A stretch of 64,000 bases of DNA, taken from the NCBI RefSeq assembly GCF_900104135.1, contig NZ_FNIV01000004.1, positions 308,192 through 372,191 of the forward strand, read 5' to 3'. The DNA comes from Halomonas shengliensis (lineage in GTDB: Bacteria; Pseudomonadota; Gammaproteobacteria; Pseudomonadales; Halomonadaceae). Below are positions 9,419 through 17,450 of this stretch, in pieces. Position 1 is the first letter of the stretch. Each line of letters starts with the position of its first letter. The notes beneath the pieces were generated by a model. It had not been told where the DNA came from. It did no database searches and saw only the letters and a list, made by a program, of their open reading frames with translations. The translations under genes were made by a program, and so were the position numbers.

Positions 9419-10366
9419 CTAGATCAGTCCGATCACCTGCAGCCCGAAGGCCCCCAGGGTGAGGGTGACGCTGGCCATCAGGGTGGTCAGGGCGATGATG
9501 TTGGCGGTGAGCACGGCGTTGCCGCCCATCGCCTTGGCCATCACGAAGGCCGCCGCCGCGGTGGGGCTGGCGAAGAACAGGAACATCACCCCCAGCTCGC
9601 GCCCCTCGAAGCCCGCCAGCCAGGCCGCGCCGGTGGAGAGGGCCGGCAGCGCCACCATCTTCATCAGGCTGGCGCTGAGCGCCGTGATGCCGGAGGCCTG
9701 CAGGGCGCCGAAGGAGAGGGTGGCGCCGATGCAGATCAGCGCCAGCGGCAGGGTCAGGGAGGCGAAGTAGTCGCCCGAGGTGAGCAGCCAGCCGGGCAGT
9801 GGCGGGGCCAGCAGCGCCACCGGCACCGCCGCCACCACCGCCAGGATCAGGGGGTTCCTCACGATATGGGCGAGGATGTCGCGCCAGTCGACCCGGGCCT
9901 CGTCGCGATAGGCGGCCAGCGCCACCACCGAGAAGGCGTTGTAGGTGAGGATCACCACCCCCAGCAGCAGGCCGCCGGCGGAGAGGCCGTAGTCGCCGTA
10001 CATGCCGGCGGCCAGCGCCAAGCCGACGATGCCGCAGTTGCCACGGAAGGCCCCCTGGATATAGCTGCCGCGGTCGGCGCGGGGCACGCGCAGCGCCGCC
10101 CAGCCCCACACCGCCAGGAAGCCGCCCAGGGTGATCAGGGCGAAGGCGACCAGCAGCCGGGGGTTGAGGGTGGCCGCCAGGTCGGCACGGATGATGCTGA
10201 GGAAGATCAGGGTGGGCAGTGTCGCCTTGAACACCAGCTGGGAGGCGGTGGTGACGAAGGCGGCGTCGATCCAGCGGGCGCGCTTGAGCCCCAGCCCGAT
10301 GAAGACCATGGCGAAGACCGGCAGGGTGATCTCCAGGGTGGAGCGGAACAGGGCCAGCGCATCCAT
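9419..10366 (-). CDS. AEC family transporter
   Basis: 315 residues with about ten hydrophobic helices in the 5+5 pattern of the auxin efflux carrier (AEC) family. It opens with ITLPVFAMVFIGLGLKR and contains NCGIVGLALAAGMYG in the first half. Inner-membrane carrier; bacterial members often move organic acids, but the substrate here is unknown. Its ATG overlaps the stop codon of a 32-residue ORF directly upstream (TGATG arrangement), so the pair is probably co-translated. It is convergent with sixA. Confidence 0.85.
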   Translation of the reverse strand: MDALALFRSTLEITLPVFAMVFIGLGLKRARWIDAAFVTTASQLVFKATLPTLIFLSIIRADLAATLNPRLLVAFALITLGGFLAVWGWAALRVPRADRGSYIQGAFRGNCGIVGLALAAGMYGDYGLSAGGLLLGVVILTYNAFSVVALAAYRDEARVDWRDILAHIVRNPLILAVVAAVPVALLAPPLPGWLLTSGDYFASLTLPLALICIGATLSFGALQASGITALSASLMKMVALPALSTGAAWLAGFEGRELGVMFLFFASPTAAAAFVMAKAMGGNAVLTANIIALTTLMASVTLTLGAFGLQVIGLI

Positions 10367-10464
10367 CAGCGCGCCAGCCAGAAGCCGACCACCACGGCGG
10401 CCAGCACGGTGGCGAAGAACAGACGGTTGCGGGTGCGGGTATCACGGGGCTTGCGGGCGTTCAC
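10366..10464 (-). CDS. Putative 32-residue single-span membrane protein
   Basis: A short ORF starting at a GTG (10464) with GGAG placed 6 bases upstream. It has a basic head (MNARKPRDTRTRNR) followed by one hydrophobic helix of about 16 residues and a final Arg. Its TGA overlaps the ATG of the AEC transporter. The ribosome site, basic-plus-hydrophobic design and exact stop/start overlap argue for a real small membrane protein or a translational coupler. No family is recognised. Confidence 0.5.
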   Translation of the reverse strand: MNARKPRDTRTRNRLFFATVLAAVVVGFWLAR

Positions 10465-10565
10465 GGCGGCTCCGGGGCTGGGTGACTTGGCGAACCATGG
10501 TAATCCCGTTAGCCTGCTACCACCAGGCGCCCCGCGCCGCCCCGACTCCCGGACCAGGATCCCCG

Positions 10566-11378
10566 ATGACCGCCGCCGAGACCGACCGCCCCACGCTGCT
10601 GTTCGCCCACGCCAACGGCTTCCCCGGGGTCTGTTACCGCAGCTTCCTGGCGCCGCTGGGGGAGCGCTTCACCCTGCACCCCCTGGACCGCCTGGGCCAT
10701 CATCCCGACTTCCCGGTGGGGCACAACTGGCTGGCGCTGCGCGACGAGCTGCTCCATGCTCTGGAGGCCTTCGAGACCCCGGTGATCGGCGTGGGCCACT
10801 CCATGGGCGGGGTGCTGATGGCGATGGCCGCCGAGGCGGCCCCCGAGCGCTTCCGCTGCGTGGTGATGCTCGACCCGCCGCTGATGCTGGGGCTCGATGC
10901 CTGGGCCATGAAGAGCGCCAAGCGCCTGGGACTGGTGGACCGCGTCACCCCCGCCGGGCGCAGCCTGGGGCGGCGCACCACCTGGCCGGATCGCGAGGCG
11001 ATGCGCCACTACCTGCGCCGCCGCGGGCTCTTCCGGCGCTTCACCGAGCAGGCCCTGGACGACTACGTGGAAGGCGGCACCCGCCTGCTCGATGACGGCC
11101 GCGCGGTGCTGGTCTATGACCCGGCCATCGAGGTGGAGATCTTTCGCCACCTGCCCGACCATCTGGGGGACCTGCCGCGCCGGCTGCGGGTGCCCCACGC
11201 GGTGCTCGCCGGCGAGGACTCCGACCTGCTGACCCCGCGGCGGCGCCGGCGCCTGACCCGCCACGGGGTGCGGGTGCGCCTGGTGCCCGGCAGCCACATG
11301 TTCCCCATGGAGCACCCCGACGCGGCCCGCCAGGGCTTGCTCGGGGTGCTCGACGAGCTGATCGGGGTGGCGCCATGA
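10566..11378 (+). CDS. Alpha/beta hydrolase
   Basis: 270 residues of the alpha/beta hydrolase fold. FAHANGFPG (13-21) forms the oxyanion-hole region, the nucleophile elbow is GHSMGG with Ser79, and the likely catalytic His is in GSHMFPMEHPD (His244). The substrate is unknown. An open frame extends upstream, but the ATG at 10566 begins the conserved core. It overlaps the next hydrolase gene by 4 bases (ATGA), forming a three-gene unit with that gene and the patatin. Confidence 0.75.
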   Translation: MTAAETDRPTLLFAHANGFPGVCYRSFLAPLGERFTLHPLDRLGHHPDFPVGHNWLALRDELLHALEAFETPVIGVGHSMGGVLMAMAAEAAPERFRCVVMLDPPLMLGLDAWAMKSAKRLGLVDRVTPAGRSLGRRTTWPDREAMRHYLRRRGLFRRFTEQALDDYVEGGTRLLDDGRAVLVYDPAIEVEIFRHLPDHLGDLPRRLRVPHAVLAGEDSDLLTPRRRRRLTRHGVRVRLVPGSHMFPMEHPDAARQGLLGVLDELIGVAP

Positions 11379-12289
11379 TGGCTCCCGCCTCGCTGCGCCT
11401 GGCCAATGACCGCCTGGCGGCCCTGGCCTGGGGCGACCCCGGGGCGCCCACCTGGCTGGCGCTGCATGGCTGGCTCGACAACGCGGCGAGCTTCTCGCGC
11501 CTCGCCCCGCGGCTGGTGGCGCGCCTGGGCATCCGTGTCGTGGCCATCGACTTCGCCGGCCATGGCCACTCCGCCCACTCGCCGGGCGACTACGCCATCT
11601 GGGACTACTGCGACGACGTCCTCGACGCCGTCGAGGCGCTGGGCCTCGATGCGCCCACCCTGCTGGCCCACTCCATGGGTGCCGGGGTGGCCTGCCTGGT
11701 CGCCGCGGCGCTGCCCGAACGGGTGGGGCGGCTGGCGCTGATCGACGGCCTGGGGGCGGTGACCACCCCCGCCGACCAGGCCCCGCGGCAGCTGCGACGG
11801 GGCCTGCTGGGCCACCGCCGCCCGCCCTCCCGTGGGCCGCGCTATGCTGACGAGGAGAGCGCCGTGGCCGCGCGCGCCAGGGGCGGCGCGACCCCGGTAG
11901 AGGCCGCCAGCATCCGACCGGTGGTGGCGCGCAACCTGCGCCTCCTGGCGGACGGAGTTCTGGGCTGGCGCAGCGACCCCCGGCTGGTGCGCCCCTCCCC
12001 GGTGCGCCTGACCCCGGCCCAGGTGGCGGCCTGCCTGGCGGCGATCGCCTGTCCCGCGCTGCTGGTCGAAGGGGAGGACGGCATCCTCGGCGAGAGCGAG
12101 CGGGCACGTGCCGCCCGCGCGGCGCTGCCGGGGCTCGAGCGCCGGGTGTTGCCGGGCGGGCACCACCTGCACCTGGAGCCCGGTGCGGTGGCGGCGGTGG
12201 CCGAGGCCATCGCCGCCTGGGCCGAGGGTACGGGTGGGGTGGCGTTCCCGGCGGAGGCGGAACGACGCAGCGACGAGGTGGGCGGATGA
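11375..12289 (+). CDS. Alpha/beta hydrolase
   Basis: 304 residues. The oxyanion region LALHGWLDNAASF is at 28-40, nucleophile elbow AHSMGA has Ser100, and the terminal His is in GGHHLHLEPG. The HGWLDN form is typical of esterase/lipase-like hydrolases. It has a cap of about residues 130-200 rich in Arg. It is coupled to the preceding hydrolase by a 4-base overlap and its stop overlaps an in-frame upstream ATG of the patatin frame. The substrate is unknown; lipid or ester turnover is suggested only by the patatin neighbour. Confidence 0.75.
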   Translation: MMAPASLRLANDRLAALAWGDPGAPTWLALHGWLDNAASFSRLAPRLVARLGIRVVAIDFAGHGHSAHSPGDYAIWDYCDDVLDAVEALGLDAPTLLAHSMGAGVACLVAAALPERVGRLALIDGLGAVTTPADQAPRQLRRGLLGHRRPPSRGPRYADEESAVAARARGGATPVEAASIRPVVARNLRLLADGVLGWRSDPRLVRPSPVRLTPAQVAACLAAIACPALLVEGEDGILGESERARAARAALPGLERRVLPGGHHLHLEPGAVAAVAEAIAAWAEGTGGVAFPAEAERRSDEVGG

Positions 12290-12339
12290 GCAGGAGAAGC
12301 AGGCGACAGCGCGGAGAGACTGGCGAGGGAGGCCGGGTC

Positions 12340-13389
12340 ATGAACGACGACAGGCGAGGCGCCTCACGGGAGAAGCGGGTGGCGCTGGTGCTCGGCAGCG
12401 GCGGGGCGCGCGGCTATGCCCATATCGGCGTGATCGAGGAGCTCGAGCGGCGCGGCTACCAGGTGGTGGCGGTCTCGGGGTGCTCCATGGGCGCCCTGGT
12501 GGGCGGGGTCTACGCCGCCGGCCAGCTGGAGGCCTACCGCGACTGGGTCTGCCGGCTCGACTACTTCGACGTGCTGCGCCTGGTGGACATCACCTGGAGC
12601 CCCATGGGCGCCATGAAGGCCAGCAAGGTGATGGCCAAGCTGGAGAGCCTGGTGGGGGACACCCGCATCGAGGACCTGGCGATCCCGGTCACCACCGTGG
12701 CCACCGACCTGACCCGCCAGCGCGAGGTGTGGTTCCAGAGCGGACCGCTGCTGGAGGCGATCCGCGCCTCCATCGCCGTGCCCGGGGTGATCACCCCCGT
12801 CCACCGCGGTGACCAGGTGCTGGTGGACGGCGGCCTGCTCAACCCGCTGCCGATCATGCCCACCCTGGCCGCCCGCGCCGACCTGGTGCTGGCGGTCAAC
12901 GTCACCGCCCATAGCCCGCGCCCGGTGACCCTGGAGGAGCTTCTGCCACCGGAGGCGGCCCGGGAGGAGCGTGAGCGGGAGGCCGCCCGCGACGCCTCCT
13001 CGGGCGTGGACTTCGCCGGCTGGGTCGAGGGGGTGAGGAGCGCCGCCGGGCGCTGGATCGACGGCCTGGGCGGGCGCGAGACCGAGGAGGCAGCGGGCGA
13101 CGCGGAGAGCGATCGCCGCCGCCAGTGGGGGCGCCTCGACACCGTGCTCGCCTCCTTCGACATCACCCAGGCGGCGTTGGCCAAGTACAAGGTGGCGGGG
13201 CACCCGCCGGACGTGCTGATCGAGGTGCCCAAGACGGTGTGCGGTGCCTACGAGTTCCACCGCGCCGAGGCGTTGATCACCCTGGGCCGCCAGCTGGCGG
13301 TGGAGGCGCTGGACCGCTTCGAGGGGCGCCACCAGCCGGGCTGGGGCAGCCGCGCCATCGTGGTGGAGCCGGAGGCGCCGGAGGCCTAG
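12340..13389 (+). CDS. Patatin-like phospholipase (RssA/NTE type)
   Basis: 349 residues from the ATG at 12340, which has GGGAGG about 7 bases upstream. An earlier in-frame ATG at 12286 overlaps the previous stop and would add 18 low-complexity residues. Patatin motifs are present: oxyanion loop GSGGARG (19-25), nucleophile GCSMG (Ser49) and the catalytic Asp in DGGLLNPLP (Asp163), giving a Ser-Asp dyad. Such enzymes are lipid acyl hydrolases. The C-terminal third (from about 190) is charged and less conserved. It is third in the hydrolase-hydrolase-patatin unit. Confidence 0.85.
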   Translation: MNDDRRGASREKRVALVLGSGGARGYAHIGVIEELERRGYQVVAVSGCSMGALVGGVYAAGQLEAYRDWVCRLDYFDVLRLVDITWSPMGAMKASKVMAKLESLVGDTRIEDLAIPVTTVATDLTRQREVWFQSGPLLEAIRASIAVPGVITPVHRGDQVLVDGGLLNPLPIMPTLAARADLVLAVNVTAHSPRPVTLEELLPPEAAREEREREAARDASSGVDFAGWVEGVRSAAGRWIDGLGGRETEEAAGDAESDRRRQWGRLDTVLASFDITQAALAKYKVAGHPPDVLIEVPKTVCGAYEFHRAEALITLGRQLAVEALDRFEGRHQPGWGSRAIVVEPEAPEA

Positions 13390-13402
13390 GAGGAGTGAGG
13401 GA

Positions 13403-13975
13403 TCAGGGTGTGCCGCGCCGGCGCAGCAGCACGTAGACGGCGCCGGTACCGCCGTCGGCATCGGTGGCCGAGCAGAAGGCCAGCACCCCCGGCCATTCGC
13501 GCAGCCAGGCGTTGACGTGGCTCTTGATCACCGGGTAGTTGCCGTCGACTCCCCATGCCTTGCCGTGTACCACCAGCAGGCAGCGGCGTCCCTCGGCGCC
13601 GGCGTCGCGCAGGAAGCTCTCGAGCTCGGCCCGCGCCTCGTCCAGGGTGTAGCCATGCAGGTCCAGCCCCGCCTCCCAGGCCAGCTCGCCGCGCTTCAGG
13701 CGGCTACGCTCCCGCCAGGGGAGGTCGGGCAGGAAGAATTCCAGATACTCCGAGGGGCGCACCGCCTCGACACGGCCGTCGGAGGTGCGGCCCGTGCTGC
13801 TCTCCTCGCCGGCGGCCTGGGCGGCGGCGCGGCGCGCGGCGGCGGCCGGGTCCTCGCGGCGGGGGCGGCCGGGGTCGGCGCGGTTGCGGGCGATGCGGCG
13901 CACCCCGGCCTCGCGCAGGGCCTGGCGGAAGGCGCTGATCTCGTCGTCGTCCGGGCGGTGGCAGTCTCGGCTCAT
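13403..13975 (-). CDS. Smr domain endonuclease-like protein (SmrA/SmrB type)
   Basis: 190 residues. A charged Ala/Arg-rich N-terminal region (1-70) precedes a small conserved block (EYLEFFLPD) and an Smr domain with LDLHG at 104-108 and HGK at 137-139, ending in a [12 protein letters not shown] strand. Smr domains bind and cleave nucleic acid; E. coli SmrB cuts mRNA at collided ribosomes. The C-terminal half looks more like SmrA, but the place next to prmB-aroC is that of smrB, so the subtype is left open. It is convergent with the patatin gene and divergent from prmB. Confidence 0.8.
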   Translation of the reverse strand: MSRDCHRPDDDEISAFRQALREAGVRRIARNRADPGRPRREDPAAAARRAAAQAAGEESSTGRTSDGRVEAVRPSEYLEFFLPDLPWRERSRLKRGELAWEAGLDLHGYTLDEARAELESFLRDAGAEGRRCLLVVHGKAWGVDGNYPVIKSHVNAWLREWPGVLAFCSATDADGGTGAVYVLLRRRGTP

Positions 13976-14004
13976 GGGAGTCGGGTCGGTTGGCGTGGGC
14001 GCCC

Positions 14005-14052
14005 AGTATACCCGGCGCGGCGTGGCTGTGAACCGGCGCGCCGGGTTACAAT
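14005..14052. promoter_or_regulatory. Divergent -10-like boxes for the smr gene and prmB
   Basis: TATACT on the reverse strand (14010-14005) and TACAAT on the forward strand (14047-14052) sit in the 109-base gap between the divergent smr and prmB genes. No good -35 box is visible for either. Low-confidence reading. Confidence 0.35.
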
Positions 14053-14084
14053 CGCGGCTTTCCCCACGATGTTCAGGTGCTCCC

Positions 14085-15038
14085 TTGGCCGACCCGCACG
14101 CCCCCCGCGCGACCTCCTCCCTCGCCCTCGATGACGACCGCCTGGTCGCCGAGCTGTTCACCCTGCGCGATTGCCTGCGCTGGGCGGCCAGCGAGTTCCA
14201 CCTCGCCGGGCTGTTCCACGGCCATGGCACCGAGTCGCCCTGGGACGAGGCGGTGGCGCTGACCCTGGGGGCCCTGCACCTGCCCTGGAACGTCGACCCG
14301 GCGGTACTCGACGCGCGCCTGCTGCCCATGGAGCGTGAGCGCATCGTGGCCCTGGTGCGGGCCCGCATCACGACCCGCCGGCCGCTGCCCTACCTGCTCG
14401 GCGAGGCGTGGTTCGCCGGCCTGCCCTTCGACGTCGACGAGCGGGTGCTGATCCCGCGCTCGCCCATCGCCGAGCTGGTGGAGTCGGGCTTCGCCGCCTG
14501 GTTCCCCGAGGAGCCGCCGGCGCGGGTGCTCGACCTGTGCACCGGCTCGGGCTGCATCGGTATCGCCACCGCGCTTCACCTGCCTACCTGCGAGGTGGAC
14601 CTCTCCGACATCAGCGAGGAGGCGCTGGCGGTGGCGCGGCGCAACATCGGCCGCCACGACGTCGGCGAGCGGGTGCGCGCGGTACACTCGGACCTCTTCG
14701 CGGCGCTGCCGGGGCGCTATGACTTGATCGTCTCCAACCCGCCCTATGTCGACGCCCGTGACCTCGCCACCATGCCCGCCGAGTTCCGCCACGAGCCGGC
14801 CCTGGCGCTGGGGGCCGGCGACGACGGCCTGGCGATCGTGCGCCGCATCCTGCGCGAGGCCCGCGCCCACCTGAACGACCACGGCGTGCTGATCGTCGAG
14901 GTGGGCAACTCCGACCACCACCTGGAGGCCGCCTTCCCCGAGGTGTCCTTCCTGTGGCTCGACTTCGAGCGCGGCGGCCAGGGCGTCTTCGCCCTCACCG
15001 CCGAGGAACTCGACGCCCATGCGGCGTCCTTCGCCTGA
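14085..15038 (+). CDS. prmB: Ribosomal protein uL3 glutamine N5-methyltransferase
   Basis: 317 residues (E. coli PrmB 310). Methylates a glutamine of ribosomal protein L3. SAM-binding motif [14 protein letters not shown] lies near 148-161 and the catalytic NPPY motif is at 218-221. The helical N-terminal domain ([15 protein letters not shown]) is typical of PrmB as opposed to PrmC. No ATG fits; the best start is the TTG at 14085 with AGGTG shortly upstream. The frame stays open further upstream, but that part overlaps the smr gene. aroC follows 27 bases later, as in many gammaproteobacteria. Confidence 0.92.
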   Translation: MADPHAPRATSSLALDDDRLVAELFTLRDCLRWAASEFHLAGLFHGHGTESPWDEAVALTLGALHLPWNVDPAVLDARLLPMERERIVALVRARITTRRPLPYLLGEAWFAGLPFDVDERVLIPRSPIAELVESGFAAWFPEEPPARVLDLCTGSGCIGIATALHLPTCEVDLSDISEEALAVARRNIGRHDVGERVRAVHSDLFAALPGRYDLIVSNPPYVDARDLATMPAEFRHEPALALGAGDDGLAIVRRILREARAHLNDHGVLIVEVGNSDHHLEAAFPEVSFLWLDFERGGQGVFALTAEELDAHAASFA

Positions 15039-15065
15039 TCCCCGCCCCCTCAAGGAGACGCGCCC

Positions 15066-16151
15066 ATGTCCGGCAACACCTTCGGCAAGCTGTTCACCGT
15101 CACCACCTTCGGCGAGAGCCATGGCCCGGCGCTGGGCGCCATCGTCGACGGCTGCCCGCCGGGGCTGCCGCTGTCCGAGGAGGACCTGCAGCGTGACCTC
15201 GACCGCCGCCGGCCGGGCACCTCGCGCCACACCACCCAGCGCCGCGAGCCCGACCGGGTGAGGATCCTCTCCGGAGTCTTCGAGGGGGTGACCACCGGCA
15301 CCTCGATCGGCCTTGTGATCGAGAACACCGACCAGCGCTCCAAGGACTACTCGAAGATCAAGGACCAGTTCCGCCCGGCCCACGCCGACTACAGCTACCA
15401 CCACAAGTACGGCATCCGCGACTACCGCGGCGGTGGGCGCTCCAGCGCCCGGGAGACCGCCATGCGGGTGGCCGCCGGGGCGATCGCCAAGAAGTACCTG
15501 GCGGCCCAGGGCATCGTGGTGCGCGGCTATATGAGCCAGCTCGGCCCCATCGCCATCGACTTCCGGGAGTGGGAGGCGGTGGACGCCAATCCCTTCTTCT
15601 GCCCCGACCCCGACCGCGTGCCGGAGCTCGAGGCCTACATGGACCAGCTGCGCCGCGACCAGGATTCGGTGGGCGCGCGGATCACCGTGGTCGCCGAGGG
15701 GGTGCCGCCGGGCCTCGGCGAACCGGTGTTCGACCGCCTCGATGCCGAGCTGGCCCACGGCCTGATGAGCATCAACGCGGTCAAGGGGGTGGAGATCGGC
15801 GACGGCTTCGCCAGCGTGGCCAGCCGCGGCAGCGAGCACCGTGACGAGATGACCCCCGCGGGCTTCCTCTCCAACCACGCCGGCGGGGTGCTGGGGGGCA
15901 TCTCCAGCGGCCAGGCGATCATCGCCCACCTGGCGCTCAAGCCCACCTCCAGCATCACCACGCCCGGGCGCAGCATCGACGTCCACGGCAACCCGGTGGA
16001 GGTAGTCACCCGGGGGCGCCACGACCCCTGCGTGGGCATCCGCGCCACCCCCATCGCCGAGGCGATGATGGCGCTGACCCTGATGGACCACCTGCTGCGC
16101 CATCGCGCCCAGAACGCCGAGGTGCGGGTGGAGACCCCGGTGCTGCGCTGA
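15066..16151 (+). CDS. aroC: Chorismate synthase
   Basis: 361 residues, the exact length class of the bacterial FMN-dependent enzyme (E. coli 361). Converts EPSP to chorismate, the branch point for Trp, folate and other aromatics; trpE and pabB, which use chorismate, are in the same window. Signature regions: [12 protein letters not shown] at the N terminus, [30 protein letters not shown] and the [10 protein letters not shown] segment. An AAGGAGACG ribosome site precedes the ATG. It follows prmB in one operon. Confidence 0.97.
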   Translation: MSGNTFGKLFTVTTFGESHGPALGAIVDGCPPGLPLSEEDLQRDLDRRRPGTSRHTTQRREPDRVRILSGVFEGVTTGTSIGLVIENTDQRSKDYSKIKDQFRPAHADYSYHHKYGIRDYRGGGRSSARETAMRVAAGAIAKKYLAAQGIVVRGYMSQLGPIAIDFREWEAVDANPFFCPDPDRVPELEAYMDQLRRDQDSVGARITVVAEGVPPGLGEPVFDRLDAELAHGLMSINAVKGVEIGDGFASVASRGSEHRDEMTPAGFLSNHAGGVLGGISSGQAIIAHLALKPTSSITTPGRSIDVHGNPVEVVTRGRHDPCVGIRATPIAEAMMALTLMDHLLRHRAQNAEVRVETPVLR

Positions 16152-16168
16152 CGGCGTCCCGACGTCTT

Positions 16169-16217
16169 GAGGGTGGCGTGGTGACAGCGAAGGGCGACGG
16201 CGCCGGACGCCACCCTC
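16169..16217 (+). terminator. Long-loop hairpin after aroC
   Basis: Perfect 11-bp arms GAGGGTGGCGT (16169-16179) and ACGCCACCCTC (16207-16217) are separated by 27 bases. There is no clear T-run after it (GTTGAGG), so termination is plausible but unproven. Confidence 0.5.
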
Positions 16218-16240
16218 GTTGAGGGATGGCGCCGGCGGCC

Positions 16241-16249
16241 TGCTACACT
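16241..16249 (+). promoter_or_regulatory. Extended -10 promoter before the DUF6489-like gene
   Basis: TGC-TACACT forms an extended -10 element 33 bases before the ATG at 16282. TTGAGG at 16219-16224 could be a -35 with a long 19-base spacer. The same TGC-TANANT form recurs before rpe, trpE and cysB. Confidence 0.45.
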
Positions 16250-16281
16250 GCGGACTGGACCCCAAGGACAAGGCCGCCACC

Positions 16282-16737
16282 ATGAAGATCAACGTCGAGT
16301 TCGACCTCACCCCCGACGAGTTCCGCCAGGCGCTGGGCCTGCCCGACGTGGCCGGTTTCCAGAAGGACTTGCTGGATCGCATCCAGCGGCAGATGGAATC
16401 CGGTGTCGAGGGCTACGATCCCATGAGCCTGATGCAGCCCTTCCTGCAGCAGTCCGGCATGGGGCAGGGGCTGACCCAGGGGCTCTCCCAGGGCCTCTCC
16501 CAGGGGCTCTCCAGCTTCGGCACCTACCAGCAGATGATGCTCGACATGCTCAAGCAGGCCGGCCAGTCGGCCGCCCAGGGTCGCGATGCCTCGGGCGGTG
16601 AGGTGAGCGAGTCCGGCGCCTCGGCGGGGACGAAGGCCGCGGGCACTGCCTCGGCCAGCTCCTCCCGCAAGGCCGGCACCTCCAGCCAGAAGAAGGGCAC
16701 CGCCAGTGCTCGGTCACGCACCAAGCGGGAGGAGTAA
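16282..16737 (+). CDS. DUF6489-like protein next to phasin
   Basis: 151 residues from the ATG at 16282 (MKINVEFDLTPDEFRQALGLPDV). The start of the protein matches what I know of the DUF6489 family, small proteins of unknown role. A GLTQGLSQGLSQGL repeat lies about residues 58-75, and the C terminus is a basic Ser/Lys/Ala-rich tail resembling those of phasins or nucleoid-binding proteins. A longer frame from 16219 lacks a good ribosome site. It lies upstream of phasin and phaC, so a granule-associated role is a reasonable guess only. Confidence 0.65.
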   Translation: MKINVEFDLTPDEFRQALGLPDVAGFQKDLLDRIQRQMESGVEGYDPMSLMQPFLQQSGMGQGLTQGLSQGLSQGLSSFGTYQQMMLDMLKQAGQSAAQGRDASGGEVSESGASAGTKAAGTASASSSRKAGTSSQKKGTASARSRTKREE

Positions 16738-16785
16738 GCTCGCCGCCGTCGCCTTTCATCGTCTTGCCGCTGTCTTGTAGCTCTC

Positions 16786-16814
16786 TTGCAACATGGGCGC
16801 TGGCAGACTAGGCT
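16786..16814 (+). promoter_or_regulatory. Phasin promoter
   Basis: TTGCAA (16786-16791), exactly 17 bases, then TAGGCT (16809-16814). It lies in the 140-base gap before the phasin ATG. The -35 overlaps the first of three TGCAACA repeats (16787, 16823 and 16837). Confidence 0.5.
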
Positions 16815-16830
16815 TTGTGCAGTGCAACAT

Positions 16831-16849
16831 GGCGGGTGCAACACCCGCC
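16831..16849. promoter_or_regulatory. Inverted repeat in the phasin leader, operator candidate
   Basis: GGCGGGTGCAACACCCGCC is a perfect 7-bp inverted repeat around GCAAC. It sits just downstream of the predicted transcription start, and a TGCAACA repeat lies across its centre. A PhaR-like repressor that responds to PHA would be the natural candidate, but no phaR gene is in the window. Confidence 0.4.
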
Positions 16850-16877
16850 AGGCGAAACCATCACGGGAGGATTCCCC

Positions 16878-17327
16878 ATGCAGGACAAGATGATCGAAAA
16901 CTTCAACGAGCAGACCCGCAAGTTCTTCGAGCCGATGCGCAAGCTCAACTCCCTGATGCTGGACAACATGGAGAAGCTCTCGCAGTACCAGATGGAGTCC
17001 ATGAAGCGCTACAGCCAGATGGGCACCGAGCGGCTGCGCGACGCCAGCGAGGTCAAGGACGCCGACAGCCTGCGTGACTTCGGCACACGCCAGGCCGAGA
17101 TGATGAACCAGCTCTCCGAGCAGATGATGGAGGACGCCAAGGCGCTCTCCGAGATGAGCATGGAGTTCAAGGCCGAGATGGAGAAGCTCTTCACCGAGCA
17201 GGCCAAGGCCCTGGGTGAGGCCCAGCAGGGCGCCGCCGCCCAGGCGCAGGGCGCGGCGGCCAAGGCCGAGAAGAGCGAGCAGCCGGCCAAGGCGCAGTCC
17301 TCGCGCGGCGGCAGCACCAAGAGCTGA
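16878..17327 (+). CDS. Phasin (PHA granule-associated protein)
   Basis: 149 residues from the ATG at 16878, which has GGGAGG 8 bases upstream. Amphipathic helical protein: NFNEQTRKFFEPMRKLNSLMLDNMEKLSQYQMES, then charged heptad-like helices to about residue 115, then an Ala/Gln/Lys-rich tail. This is the phasin pattern; phasins coat polyhydroxyalkanoate granules. It is 123 bases before phaC, with a strong hairpin between them. An upstream in-frame ATG (16815) would begin inside the leader repeats and is rejected. Confidence 0.85.
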   Translation: MQDKMIENFNEQTRKFFEPMRKLNSLMLDNMEKLSQYQMESMKRYSQMGTERLRDASEVKDADSLRDFGTRQAEMMNQLSEQMMEDAKALSEMSMEFKAEMEKLFTEQAKALGEAQQGAAAQAQGAAAKAEKSEQPAKAQSSRGGSTKS

Positions 17328-17374
17328 GGCGCCGGCATCCTGCCCGCCTGCCATCGCAGGTCACCGATCGAACC

Positions 17375-17397
17375 GCCGCCCTCCCCAGGAGGGCGGC
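17375..17397 (+). terminator. Intercistronic hairpin between phasin and phaC
   Basis: A perfect 10-bp stem, GCCGCCCTCC / GGAGGGCGGC, with a 3-base loop and no T-run. It may act as a partial attenuator or as a 3' end that protects phasin mRNA, which would allow much more phasin than synthase. Function inferred from position. Confidence 0.5.
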
Positions 17398-17450
17398 GAC
17401 GCATGCTGTCTGACGTCGGCTCGGCATAGCCGACGCACCGGGAGGGTTCA

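Noticed and set aside
13785..14084. N-terminal extension of prmB by 100 codons
   Set aside because: The extension is antisense to the smr gene, and PrmB homologues are about 310 residues, matching the TTG start at 14085.
14073..16382. 769-codon reverse open frame across prmB and aroC
   Set aside because: Shadow of two well-supported forward genes; no recognisable domain and a composition typical of antisense frames.
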